From Carallia brachiata (taxonomy: Eukaryota > Streptophyta > Magnoliopsida > Malpighiales > Rhizophoraceae), in NCBI GenBank assembly GCA_021464245.1, contig JADCRB010000030.1, positions 1,267,376 through 1,331,375 of the forward strand: a DNA stretch of 64,000 nt, given 5' to 3'. Shown piece by piece: positions 22,994 to 34,972 of the stretch; position 1 is the first letter of the stretch; each line of letters begins with the position of its first letter. The notes beneath the pieces are model-generated. The model saw only the letters and a list, made by a program, of their open reading frames with translations, had not been told where the DNA came from and did no database searches. Both the position numbers and the translations under genes were made by a program.

Positions 22994-25409
22994 TTACCCA
23001 GCAAACAGAAGATCACAAATCTTTTCATCCCCAGAAACACTAATCTGATTATGACCATCGGCCAGGAGGCTCTTTTTTTCCTTCTTGAAGGTTTCCATTT
23101 CACTAACCCTACCAGCTTTTTCGTGACCAGACAATAGAACATTGTATGCTCCTAAAGAGAGGTGAATGCCATTCTTTTTCATGGTTCTGTAAACTCTAAG
23201 TCCTTTTTCAGCACTACCAGCAGAGAAATGCACGCCAATTAAAGCAGTGTAAGCAGAAGTGCTCTTGTGGTCATCCGGCAATAAGTTGAAAATTTTTCTA
23301 GCACAAGTAGGCCTTCTAGCCCGCCCAAGTCTATAAATTAAAAGTGCCGCTAGATATATTCCAAGACAATGCCCCGCCCTAATCATTTCAGTGACAATCT
23401 CCGCTACTTTTAGGATTGTCTTTGATCTTATGAAAATGCCTATCAAGGCAAGATATGCTGTTCTCTCAAGGTCTACACCCATTTTCATGCTGTGTTCAAA
23501 GGCTATTAAAGCACCATCAGGTCTGCAGCGATCACAATTAACCTCAACAACGGCAGAGACAATCCAAGGATCTAATATTATTTTCTTGTCCAGTATTGCA
23601 GCTAGTAAATGGTCAACAGCAACAAGATTTTGTTTTTGCAAGAGAGTCAACACAAGTCCTTTATCCAATGGAAAATCATTATCAGCGGTGATAAACACAG
23701 AGGGATCCTCATAGATGACAGATTCAGTCTCACAATGTGGATTAACTTGCCTGATGAGTGTATCACTCTCACCAGCAACTTTTAGAGCTGGAGAGCTTCT
23801 AGAAACACAGGGTATCGAAGAACAAGACCATTGGCTTTCATGTAATGAAGAATTTGAGTCACGGCTTTTGTCTCATGTGCTTTAGAACATCTCTCAACCA
23901 AAATATTGCATGCAGCTTTATCCGGTTGTAGCCCTTGTTCTTGCATTTTGCTGAAAATCTGAAGGGCTTCTTGGGATTTGCCTAGACATTACCTCAAAGA
24001 ACAGAGAGTGTCACAAAATGCAACACTTAAAACCAACAGCGTGAATGTTGGAAAACAATAAACAGCATTCCACAAGTTTTAAAAGACTAAAGCAGCAAAA
24101 GCAGACATGTAAAACATTTTGGTCAAGCCAATCAAGTTTTTGAGATAGAAACATTGAATTAAACATTGCAAGTCAGCACTTCAGTCCTATTATTGCTCTC
24201 TCTCTCTCTCAACATTAACAGCTATCTATTGCCTATTACAATAGCTTCAAAACGGCAAAGATTGATTTTTGTGTTATAAACCTGACCACAAAAGTTACCA
24301 AGCAAAACCCCTTGCCTATTCAGACTGAAGTCCAAAGTTACACCATAATTTATTGCATCGATCAACACATCACTTATCCCAACTGAGTAAAAAACGAGAT
24401 CAGTTGATCAGATTTTTAACTTCAAATCTGCTCATGCTTTACCACGGATTGTTCAAAGGACAAAATTAGCGCATGTTTTTCATAACTAGTAATAACTAGT
24501 ATAACATTATATCAAATATCCCAGATTCTATCTAGAAGCATAATCATCGTACCCACAAGGCCACGGCAGATTCATTAAGACAATAAAACGAACAGCACTG
24601 ATGCAAGACAAGGCCAAAGATTTAAATTACCATCAATAATAAGATACTCCATCAAGACAGTATACGTGTGGCAATTCGGAGAAATCCCAGATTCAATCAT
24701 CTCTTTGTACACATCAGTCGCTTCCTTAACTTTCTTGTTATCAAACAGAATCTTCATATAAGCCGTGTACGAAACAACAGTAGGAAAACAACCATTCTCT
24801 TTCATTTCCTCCCATATTCTCATCGCCCCATCAACATCCCCAGAGCTGGAAACCCAGTGAATAAGCGAAGTGTAAGTAACCGCATCTATCTTAATCCCTT
24901 TCTCTTGCATTTGCTTGAAAAACATGTTTCATCGAAGCCACCCTGCCTGCTTCCCCGAAAATGTCCAGCATTGTTGTGTAAGTGAACGGGTCGTGCTTGA
25001 ACCCTTTTAGCACAGACGCTTAGTTGAAAAAAAGTCACGCCTTTTCCATTGGTGGATGGGTTTTCAATACCTGGTTGACTGTATAAGGGTCCCATTTTAT
25101 TCCCAGTCCTGAAAGCTGCTCTTTTGCAGAGTCCCAGGTGGAGCTTTTGAGAATTCTGTATATGTTCAGCACTGTATTTCTCGCAAACACTTTTGGAGGT
25201 TCTTCTCCGTGTTTCTTTGATGACGATTTGAGTGAAAGTTTTGAACTTTTGTGAAATTGGTTTGTGGGTTTACTGGGCCTGGATTGGTGCAGTGTACGGA
25301 CGCATTTGATGGAAATTTGAGAGCAAGAAGAGGGCATATCGCTGTTGTGTATGAATAAATGAAGAAGAGTTTTGCTGACAAATCTATTGGGGTCATTGAA
25401 GTGAAACAT
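22994..25409 (-). pseudogene. PPR protein gene, broken (At2g01390-like)
   Basis: Pentatricopeptide repeat proteins bind organellar RNA, and this one has classic P-type repeats. Exon 1 (25409-24631) has an N-terminal leader, then VTYTSLIHW, VVSYTAYMK and CHTYTVLMEYL at repeat spacing. A GT-AG intron (24630-23982) restores a glycine codon; exon 2 (23981-22994) holds QPDKAACNILVE, SAYTALIGVHF and LGAYNVLLSG. From memory the layout resembles Arabidopsis At2g01390 (EMB3111); that match is moderate. Damage: two conserved tryptophan positions read TGA (25035-25037) and TAA (25020-25022), an extra T lies in the run at 24918-24922, and one base is missing near 23781-23791. Two nonsense codons plus two frameshifts point to a real pseudogene. 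Confidence 0.85.
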
Positions 25410-25678
25410 ATATGCCGAAGGAACGATCAGAATTGATCGGAAATCAGGTTGTCTTTAAAATTAGCATTTGGTCCATTCCTTTGTGAACAACTGTGGCAGA
25501 GGGCGCGTTTTTTAGGGCTTTGGACTGGGAGAGGCGATTTACATAGTGTGTGGCCGTGGGCCAGACCAACAGGTCACGCCTCCTCGCTATCTGACTCGGC
25601 CCAATTCTGAGTCGGTCCAAAACCGCGCTGTGAACCGGCATGCGGTTTACTTGTAGTATTTGAATCGTAATCGGAGAA
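25410..25678. other. Upstream region of the PPR pseudogene
   Basis: No gene is seen. AATCGGAGAAG at 25669-25679 resembles AATCGAAAAG at 26514-26523 on the other side of the long inverted repeat and may be a decayed target duplication. Confidence 0.35.
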
Positions 25679-26513
25679 GAATAAAGCTAAATGGCACGAA
25701 ACCCGCTTACCGAAACGTACTGACTGTTCCACGTGGCACAAAATTATCAAACTGATAACTGTGTAAGCAGGGGCCGGAATTTTAGAAAAAATATTTATTT
25801 TTTTTAAATCATAATTTAAAATAATATTAAATATATTTAAGTTAATACTAAATATTATTTAGTATTTATTTTTTATAAAAATTAAGTTTAAGATAATATT
25901 AAATATTGTTTAAAATTTTTATTTTGCAAAATTTTAATTTTTATAATAAAAAGGGCAATTAAAGCCTAAAAAAAATTATTTTTTCAAAAAAAATCTCTTA
26001 GCGTGAATAAGAACTACTATCCAGAAATATCATTCATGTCACCAAAATCGGGACATTTCGGTAAATCTAGTCGTGCTAAGGGCAATGCTATTTAGCACGA
26101 CTAGATTTACCGAAACGTCCCGATTTTGGTGACATGAATGATATTTCTGGATAGTAGTTCTTATTCACGCTAAGAGATTTTTTTTGAAAAAATAATTTTT
26201 TTTAGGCTTTAATTGCCCTTTTTATTATAAAAATTAAAATTTTGCAAAATAAAAATTTTAAACAATATTTAATATTATCTTAAACTTAATTTTTATAAAA
26301 AATAAATACTAAATAATATTTAGTATTACTTTAAATATACTTAATATTATTTTAAATTATGATTTTAGAAAAACAAATATTTTTTCTAAAATTCCGGCCC
26401 TGCTTACACAGTTATCAGTTTGATAATTTTGTGCCACGTGGAACAGTCAGTACGTTTCGGTAAGCGGGTGTCGTGCCATTTAGCTTTATTCGTCGTGCTA
26501 AATAGCATTGCCC
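25679..26513. mobile_element. Snap-back element: 0.4-kb inverted repeat arms
   Basis: The left arm (25679-26079) and right arm (26092-26491) are reverse complements over about 400 bp with only scattered mismatches, around a 12-base spacer (26080-26091). The right half, 26080-26513, is a complete 434-bp MITE with perfect 22-bp terminal inverted repeats that start GGGCAATGCTATTTAGCACG. The left half is an inverted copy of the same element lacking the outermost bases. Possible 9-11-bp flanking duplicates with mismatches (AATCGGAGAAG / AATCGAAAAG) suggest a Mutator-type origin. Any transcript through it would fold into a long hairpin. Confidence 0.85.
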
Positions 26514-26562
26514 AATCGAAAAGAATACGATCCGATTACAATTGGAATATTAAACCGAAACC

Positions 26563-27115
26563 GTGAACTGCTTATTGATTCGAATTTGCACTAGTAGTTC
26601 ACATTAATAAATAAAATTTATGAAATGCTAAATTTGAACCGGTGGTTTATAATAAAATTTTTAACAAAAATTCTAAAATATTTTAATGAATCAGGTTGAC
26701 CCACAACCGATTTGTGAATCACTTTTCACCCTTAGGTCTGCTTCGGTCAAGAATAATCAAAAAATTCTATTCCGATAAATAACAATACACAATGGGGATA
26801 GGCAGCATAATTAGACCAGCCTTAAAGGGCAAGGCAGTCCATCTTGGAAAACAACATTACGATTTTCTCTTGGATGAAGAATGGATGAGGTGATGATTTT
26901 TCCTTAAATGAGTAGCATTAAGCCATTAACCATGAAAGAGTTTTATCATTAACCATAGTGCATACTGGCACTAAATTAATTTTTCAGTAGAGCAATAAGT
27001 ATTGAAATTTGGTCATGGCAGATATGGGCTGCCATTGACTAACATAAAGGAAAAATCCCACAATATTGAAGGCAATGAAAACTATCAACCTACAACAGCC
27101 CCAATTCCTACCATG
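26563..27115 (+). repeat. Duplicated block 3, copy A
   Basis: It aligns with 33742-34972 once the 553-bp insertion in the latter is removed. Both carry GAACTGCTTATT/GACTGCTTATC, CTAGTAGTTCAC, GGTTTATAATAAAATTTTT, CAGCATAATT, GATGAAGAATG, TCATTAACCAT and CCATTGACTAACAT in the same order. Confidence 0.85.
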
Positions 27116-29776
27116 TTAATGTTAGAAAAAAAATCGTAATTAATGGAATTTTTTTTAATTTTACTTTAATTGAAATTTTTAGCCATTTAAAATTACTCCT
27201 ATGATATTAAAGTTGAGTAATAAGTCAAAAAAGAAAAGAAAAATTTTCATTTATCATTCTCGTAGACTCCCATTGCTTACCGAAAAAATGAGTAAAATGA
27301 ATAAAATTTTTTATAAAATTAATAATAATAAACAGTTACATACTATATGATAGAGGACCCAATACCATAGATTTTATTTCCTTCTAGAATATATAAAAAC
27401 TAGACTAAGAGCCGCATGTGCCTGCATAGTTGGAGAGGAAGTTGCAGAGGGAGAAAGAGCAACTAGACGAGGAGAAACTATGGCATGGAGAAACCATGGC
27501 ATCACAGTTTACTCCGCGTCCTCAAGTGGTGGGAAATTGTTGGTTTTTCTCTTTTTAATCGACCTCGATTTCGCTAGTATTTCTCCGTATAATGGTTAAA
27601 AGTCTCATGTATCATTTGTTCAACAAAAAAAAAAAGAAAAATAGGTCTACATCCTTGCCAGAGTTATATTAAAGGGTATCAAACATACAGAAAACTTCAA
27701 ACTTAAGCAATAGTTTTTGGATGGTAGCAAACACTTGTCAACAAAAGTTTAAAGAAAAAACCTTTATCTTTTATTACGGACGAGTTCTATAAAAGAGAAC
27801 AGTTATAAGCTTAAAATAGTTATACAAAGAGAATTATACAAAAGAAAGAGAGTTAGACAAAAGTTATAGAAGGTTTGAATGGATCCCTTGTTTGGATTGT
27901 TCAGGTTGTTATAAATGAAGAGAATATGTGGGTATTTATAGTCTTTCATCTCTTTTATTAATAGTTAAGATCATTTCAATACAACGGTCTATATTTTTTC
28001 ACTAGAACATTCTAAAGCAATCCACCACAATTTAATAATATCTCTTACATTTTACTACAACTTAAGAGTATTCTAGAAAAGCCTACTTAGGAATGAGTGA
28101 ATTGTACAAATTAGTGGTAATATGAATAAAGCTAATTTTATCTTTCTAGTTTCTTTCCTCTCATGCATCCCTTCTGTTTTCTTGTTTGATTTTTATTTCA
28201 TGCAAACTTTTCTTTGATGGATTTCATACAAAATTTAATAAAAAGAGCTGATCATTGCGAATTTTCAGACCATGAATGTAGATCATGGTTTATTTATTTT
28301 CTCACATAATTAATTATTTATTTTAACGTGTTTTATGTCAAAACTCTTCTTCTCTATATTTCATTACTTGTTGAAAACATCCTAATGAGTAATCTAGAGT
28401 GGAGGTATTCATTGTTTGTCAGTCAAACCAAACTATGAAAATTAAAAATTAAACCAAAAAAATTGATCATAATTAATATTGAAATAAAGCTCAATTACAA
28501 CTGCATGCAAATTTCCAGCACGCATCTATGTCAACAAAAAGCCTACAAAAATAACTTGGGAAAAATTGCAAATAATACATAAATCCAAATGGTTGGGACT
28601 TCTATGACCCTGTGTACATTTGCGAGGGAAATCACAATACCATCTTGATCAAGGTCAAAGTTGAAAAATAGTGATTAAAAAATAAGAAAAAAATCTATGA
28701 TTCTTTATTTAAAACATGTGCATCTTTTTAACTTTTGTGAAGTTAAGAATTACAATTGCACAAATCTTATAAAGTTTGCCCATTGCATATCCTTAAATGA
28801 CTACTTTCGAAATTGAATATGTGTATGATGGCCAAATTAAGTATTACTCCAGAATCTCAAAAGCTAATTATGAAATAGGAAGATGTAATTTCTGGACCAA
28901 AACAAAACATTACTAGACTGCGACACCTAGATAATATGCAATGTCGGTTTCCCTCTGAATCAAACTTTTTCCTTTGTTATATAAGAATTTTTAAAAACTA
29001 TGATTTATAGCGTGGTATGAAGAAATAATGAACTTGTCTCTCCCGTAACCCCCCAGCAGAAAAGCTAACTTGTACTAAAGAACAACAGCTTAATTAGTAT
29101 TAGAATAATCTCTAAAATTGAAAGTATTAAGTTCTAGTCTTAGTAAGAATCAATTAAGAAAAGCACTTGTAAAATCAATTGTCCTAACATAAATTAGTCC
29201 AACTTCCACAGGGGATTTATTCATAACTAAGATTTTCGGGAAGCCAATTTGAATGATTCATGTATGCATCCATTTGGTTTAAGCCAAAATTTTGATAGAA
29301 TGTGAGATAAAAATCGGACCATAATAGTTGAACAATTTAACAAAAAGGCCATTGCCATTCTAGGAGGTTAAAACTAGATAGATTTTTCATAAGAAAACTA
29401 ATCGCGTTAGAGTTACTCACCTTAATAAGGGTAAATGTATATGGCTCGCGATATATTGTCCTAATGAATGTCTGTAATATAATAATTGTGATAATTTATG
29501 CAATCACATAATAATAAAATGTGTAACTAAAAATATTTTTTTATTGTGTATTTTATAAATATTATTATAAAAGGTTCCTTATTTGTTACACTTAAAAAAA
29601 TCTTCTGGTGATTGTCTCCTACTATGTAATGAAGCCCAATAAAGGTAAATGTAGTCGGCCCTTTAGTCCTAACGAAATGGAGTCGTTGAATGGGCTATAG
29701 CAGCCTTCATAGGCAATTAAAAGATTTCATTATTCGGCTAAATAATTGATGTGCGACTTTGCCAGGCAATAGATAT
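27116..29776. other. Intergenic, no gene seen
   Basis: AT-rich. A TATATAAAAA word near 27390 precedes about 230 bases ending in a short A run (27627), which could be an old retroposed transcript. A 27.75-28.1 kb stretch has an LTR-like look (TATTTATAG box) but no partner. Confidence 0.3.
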
Positions 29777-30229
29777 TGTTATGATTTTTAGAGATCTAAA
29801 TGTCGTTGGACTTAGGTTATTATAGGTAGAAAAGTATTTAGTTAAATTCATTTAAATTTATTTTAATTAATAAATTTATTATCTTATTAAAATGACTTAA
29901 ATTACTTTAACTAACAACTCATCAATTTATATCTTATTCTTATTTTTAATAAGGAGTCACCGTTATAGGCTTTGATCTTTCTTAGGTTTTTTAAGTTGTT
30001 AAACTCGTCAACTTGAATTCAGATTCTGATACCATATTATAATTTTTAGAGATCCAAAAGTCATCGGGCTTAAGTCATTACGTGTAGAAAAATATTGGGC
30101 CAAATTTATTTTCGTTAATAAACTTATTGTCTTATTAAAATGACTTATATTACTTTAACTAACAACCCATCAACTTGTAGCTTATTCTTTGTTTCACTTG
30201 CCACTGATGTGGGATCACCATTTCCAACA
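29777..30229 (-). mobile_element. TRIM (miniature LTR retrotransposon)
   Basis: Read on the minus strand, a 195-bp repeat (30229-30035) starts TGTTGGAAATGG. It is followed at once by a primer-binding site TGGTATCAGAATC (30034-30022), a roughly 60-75-base interior, and a second diverged copy ending ATAACA at 29777. The LTR copies share TAGTTAAAGTAAT, AAGTCATTTTAATAAGA and GATCTCTAAAAAT. At 453 bp in total, with no coding capacity and direct terminal repeats plus a tRNA-Met-type site, it fits the TRIM class. The start of the 3' LTR has a deletion, and no clean target duplication remains, so it is old. Confidence 0.6.
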
Positions 30230-32989
30230 AATACCGAAAAAACTCCAAATACAATAAGCAATAAAAAGAGATCGGTTCGCTGTAGGTTAATATGAGTCCA
30301 TGGTATCAATTAACGGAAGAAAGCCTTCTGATGTCTGCATACATGTCTATTACCCCAAGTGATACATCTAATCTATTCCTTTTTTCTGTCACTAATGTAT
30401 GTTCTTGCTCATGGTTTCAACTTCTTTTTTCTCTTGATTATCTTCTTTCTTTTGACGTCCCTTCTCTTATGATATGAACAGAAAACTTAAAGCATTTGAG
30501 AACTGTAGTCCTTGTTGCGTCCATAGTATGGGAAACCAATAACATGTGCCTTGTTAGATTAGGAGATTTAATTGCGTTGAAAGTCAGAATTTTACTGTTC
30601 CTATCACCCCAAATTTGCCTTTACGACTCTAATTTGTCTTCCTGCGAAGCCTTTAAAGGGATGCTACTAGGAGGAAAGGACTCTCACTTCTCAATTTTTT
30701 ATGGGATCTCAAATACTCTGCGTCCTCCAGTCAATTCTTTGGAGGAAAATGGTCCTTGTACGGATTCTTTCTTTTTTTTTTTTTTCTCTTTTTTCTCTTT
30801 AGCAGACCTTTCCCTAGCGTTTCTGCGAACAAGTTGTTTTGGCGTGCTTGATGCCGTGCAAAAAACTCTGACCCTGAAATGATGTGATGCCGACGACATT
30901 CGCCTATTCTATATTGTGCTCGAACTATCAGCGAACCGTGTCAAAGTGGGAGATTGTTGGCAGGATAGTAAAGATTTAGATGCCTAAAATTTACTTCTTT
31001 TAGTTTGCGATAGACAAAATTTACAAGTATATGAAATTGCTCAAATAATAAAGTGATATATAAAGTATTGTTTCTATGAGAATTATTTACCAAGTATCAA
31101 AATTATCTTAACTCTGCGGTTATTTAAATTCAAGAAACTTTTAATTTTAATCTAAAAAACTAACTTCAATCAAATTAAAAAAAAAATCAAAAATTATCTA
31201 AACAAATTTATAAATAACTGAAAATTAACTTTAAACAATTAAGTTTAGGGTATTTTGAATTCACTTGTACCCATCCACTTGTGATTAATTCTATTGACAA
31301 TTCAACTTTAATTATTCATATTATGGTTGAATAATCATAATTCCTTTGATATTCTTTCTTAAGTCATATCAAATATATCAACTAATTTTTATTATTTTAT
31401 TTCCCAATAATAATAATAAACTTTCAACCAATTCTTATTATTATTTTATTTCTCAATAATAATAATAAATTTTGATTGATTCATTAAGTTTTATGGTTAT
31501 TTAATGGAATCCACACAAGTCAAATTATAACTTCTATTTCAAACTGTATTCTTGCAGAGTTTATTGTCTAGGGTTAATTTTGAAATTTTCTTTCTAACAC
31601 TCTTTCACAATCACAAATTAATTGAATAGTGATCAGCTATTCAAAAATATAAAAATCAATAATGAACTCGTAACATGAATAAAGAAAACCAATTAGAATT
31701 AACTACATCAAAAACCCTAGAAAAAATTCAGTTTATAGGGGGAAAAAAAAGAAAAGGGAAAAAAAATTTTTGAGATTATCTTCCAAGTAACTGTCCTTCT
31801 CCTTCTCACACTTTCTGTTAATGTCTCTGTGGCAGCCCCTTTTTGTCTCTAAAAGAAAACCTTTTTTTTTTTGTTCTTCATAACCTTTCCTTTTATATCA
31901 CCCAAAATAAAGTTTGTAGAGTCCAAAAGTTATCCTAAAATCTAATCTCTGCATCAGCCAGATTATAAGAATAAAAAATTTCCGAAAAGTCAAGATCATG
32001 GCTCCAAGTCTTAGCTCGGCGGCAGCAACAACTCTAAAAATTCCTGAACTCTCAAAGCTGCGATGCTACAAATCATGGCTGCAGTTCTGGCACTTTTATC
32101 TCTCTCGTCCTTAAGTTGCTTTCTAGTGTCGTAAGTCGTAACTCTGACCAATCTGTTTTATAACTCCAAATTTCTCTTTTTTTTTTTTTTTTTGTTTCTA
32201 TCTTTTTCATCTTCACATAAACTTCATAAGAACACAATATTAGATTAAAAATAAAGTCATAATTCAAGTAAAAGGATATTAAATTGTATATAAAATTTAA
32301 CATATTAACTTGCTTTTCAATTGCCTAATATGCTTAGCTCAGCCTTTGACCCCTTTTGACCATGGTTTTTTTTTTTTTCCATAGATATTGATAGTTTTTA
32401 TTGCTTGGGTTCCATTGTACGGATATATAAAGAAAGTTGTCATATTATAATTATATTGTAATAATAAATATATTTGTACAAATATAATGATAAAATGTGT
32501 ATCAAAAAAAATAGTTATATTTTTTCATTATACATTTTATCATTAGATTGCACAAAATATATTAATTTTTACGTGGGACCATTTTATATGATAAAATCAT
32601 GTTCTCATAAACTTTTTCTCTTATTGCTTTCCCTTAGCCGAAAGGTTTAGTCACAATGTAGGCAGCCTTGACTAGAGGTCACGGGTTGAAGCAATACCGA
32701 ATTCCAATTGCATAGATATTCATGTGCATTACAAAGTTTACCCGACTCTCTGTATTTCTGCAACGAACGTGACTCAAACTAGTCCTTTTCATGACAAGCT
32801 ACATCTCATTCACCCCTTGCCTTCGAGGCCGCGAGTAGAATACTTGGAATCAATCCCTTGGAACGAAGGAAGGGGCAATTTCGTTAAATTATGTTCTTTT
32901 TTTCATAATTAGAAGATCAATTGTGTTAAAGAAGAATTAGAGAGATCTTTGCCTAATTATGTAGCCAATCACAGTGTCTCAATTAACAA
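30230..32989. other. Intergenic with short tandem repeat and SINE-like scrap
   Basis: A 50-bp direct repeat of the form TTATTATTTTATTTC-CAATAATAATAATAA lies at about 31378-31480. Near 32670 the words GACTAGAGGTCACGGGTTGAAG resemble the B-box region of plant tRNA-derived SINEs, but the rest is not recognisable. No gene is supported. Confidence 0.35.
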
Positions 32990-33172
32990 TCACTAATTAT
33001 TAAATTAGTCACTTGGAGAAGAACATTGAAATTGATCCATTAAGATTTTAGTACAATGCCGGAGGATGTGCATGAAACCTAACCATCAAATGAGTCCTTT
33101 GACTGCATTTCCCTTAATTGTTCCAGTTGAGGGATTAAAGATTAAAAACAAAGAAACCGTGGCTGCTAGGAA
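32990..33172 (+). repeat. Duplicated block 1, copy B
   Basis: Counterpart of 17168-17390, in the same orientation. Confidence 0.75.
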
Positions 33173-33192
33173 TAATTTTGTAGAAAAAAAGT

Positions 33193-33372
33193 CAGTGTTT
33201 CAGTGATTGGTGTGTTAAATTTTATCTTGATTAAAATTAGAATTGTTATTTTTAAAATAAAAAATGATATTTTTAAAATATTTATTATTTTTATATTTTA
33301 AAAATATTAACATTTATTTTAAAAATAACAGACACAATTTATTTTAAATTAAAAATTAAGACATTTTATTAA
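33193..33372. mobile_element. Fold-back AT-rich MITE, copy 1
   Basis: The two halves are near reverse complements: TTGTTATTTTTAAAATAAA...ATTTATTTTAAAAATAACA. It shares GTGTGTTAAATTTTA-TTGATTAAAATTA with the element at 33484, so the two are copies of one family separated by about 110 bases of other DNA. Confidence 0.5.
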
Positions 33373-33483
33373 AAAAAAGAAATTACAACTTTACTCAATT
33401 TTGTTGGGCTTCATTGAAAACTACGTCACATCCTGTCTCCCAATTGTCTATCCATCATTTCCGAAATATGCTGTTTTCACTTT

Positions 33484-33675
33484 AAATATTAGTGTGTTAA
33501 ATTTTAATATTTTGATTAAAATTAAAATTAATAATTTTAAAATAAAATTAATAATTTTTAAAATAAAAATTAACAAGTGTTATTTTTTATTTATAAAATT
33601 ATTAATTTTATTTTAAAATTATTAATTTTAATTTTAATTAAAACATTAATAAATACATCAAAATTTAAAATATAT
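33484..33675. mobile_element. Fold-back AT-rich MITE, copy 2
   Basis: Arms of about 65 bases (ATTAAAATTAAAATTAATAA and its complement) fold back around a short AAGTGTTATT loop. It is in the same family as the 33193 copy. No target duplication was resolved in this AT-rich context. Confidence 0.55.
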
Positions 33676-33680
33676 AATTG

Positions 33681-33743
33681 TGCTCTTTTACTTAATCCGT
33701 ATAAATTCATATGAAGGAAATCGGCAAGTTCCATGTCAGTGTG
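33681..33743 (+). repeat. Duplicated block 2, copy B
   Basis: Counterpart of 18808-18875; here it runs directly into block 3. Confidence 0.55.
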
Positions 33744-34972
33744 GACTGCTTATCAATTGGAATTTGCGCTAGTAGTTCACGGTAATTAAAAAAAAATTAT
33801 GAAATGCCAAATTTAGACCAACGGTTTATAATAAAATTTTTCACGATACTTAATTTCTAATATAATTTAATGAATTAGGTTGAACCAAATTCGGTTCATA
33901 AATCACTGTTCAGCCATAGGTCTAATGCTGTAGAGGGTAAATTAAAAAAAAAAAATTCTATATTGATAAGTATCAATACCTGTTCAATGCGGCCTAACCA
34001 GTATTAAAAGTGTTCAAAAAAATCAAAAATTTCAATTAACTGAGAAAATCAAACCGAACTAAATTGAACCAAATTTTTAATTAACTAAACTGATTTTATA
34101 ATCAGTTAACCGAACAGAACAAAAACTAAAATTTTTAGTTCAATTTCAGTTTCTAATATTAAAAAACTGTAATTAACCGAATCCAACCAAAATATCATTA
34201 CACACACAGATATATATATATATATAAAATAAGAAAAAATATTACTAATACAATAACTATTAATAAATAAATAAATATTAACAAAATATTATTACATTAC
34301 AAATAATCATTTATTTATTTTTATATATAATGATAGTTATATTTTTTAAAAAATATATATATCAAAAATATTTGTTTACATTTAAATTATAATTTGAAAT
34401 TTTTTTGTTATTAAATTCAATTAATCGAAATTTTCAATTAACTGAACTTCAGTTAACCGAAATTTCAGTTCGGGAACAATTTTCAATTTTTCGTAACTAA
34501 AAATTTCAATTTGAGAATAATTATATTAGTTCAATTCAGTTAACTGAACTGTGAACACCCTTAAACAGCATAATTGGAGCAGCCTAAAAGGAGCTACCAG
34601 AATGGTAGGGCAGCCCATCTTGGTAAACAACTGTACCATTCTCGGATGAAGAATGAAAAAGGTGATGACTTCTTCTTAAATGAGAAAAGTATCATTAACC
34701 ATGGAAGAGTTTTGTCACTGAGGATAGTGGATTCTAGCACGAAATTTATTTTCCAGTAGAGTAATAAGGATTGAAATTCAGTAATGGCAGTCTTTTTAAG
34801 ATGGGTTGCCATTGACTAACATGAAGGGAAAGTCCCACAGCCACAAGTGATAATTCAAGTGTTCATTCATCGTTAGGCAGGGTTTCCGAGGGTATGTTTG
34901 CAACTGGCAGTTAATAGTAGAAAGCAACTAAAAACTACCAACCTACAACGGCCGCAATTCAGAGTCATACAT
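33742..34972 (+). repeat. Duplicated block 3, copy B (interrupted)
   Basis: Counterpart of 26563-27115, interrupted by a 553-bp MITE at 34008-34560. The right end of the block lies about 380 bases from the 3' end of the UPF0496 gene. Confidence 0.85.
34008..34560. mobile_element. MITE inserted in duplicated block 3
   Basis: It starts AAGTGTTCA and ends TGAACACCC, short terminal inverted repeats. Both sides are flanked by TTAA (34004-34007 and 34561-34564). The interior is rich in AATTAACTGA/TCAGTTAACTGAA words and AT repeats. The related block at 26.6 kb lacks it, which supports insertion after the duplication. Confidence 0.65.

Noticed and set aside
29777..30229. Simple tandem duplication as an alternative to a TRIM
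   Set aside because: A primer-binding-site-like sequence sits exactly at the inner edge of one repeat, and both copies have TG/CA-type ends, which a simple duplication would not predict. Kept as TRIM at moderate confidence.
30496..30882. 128-codon plus-strand frame with a [10 protein letters not shown] run
   Set aside because: Contains a translated poly-T tract, and no family resemblance is seen.
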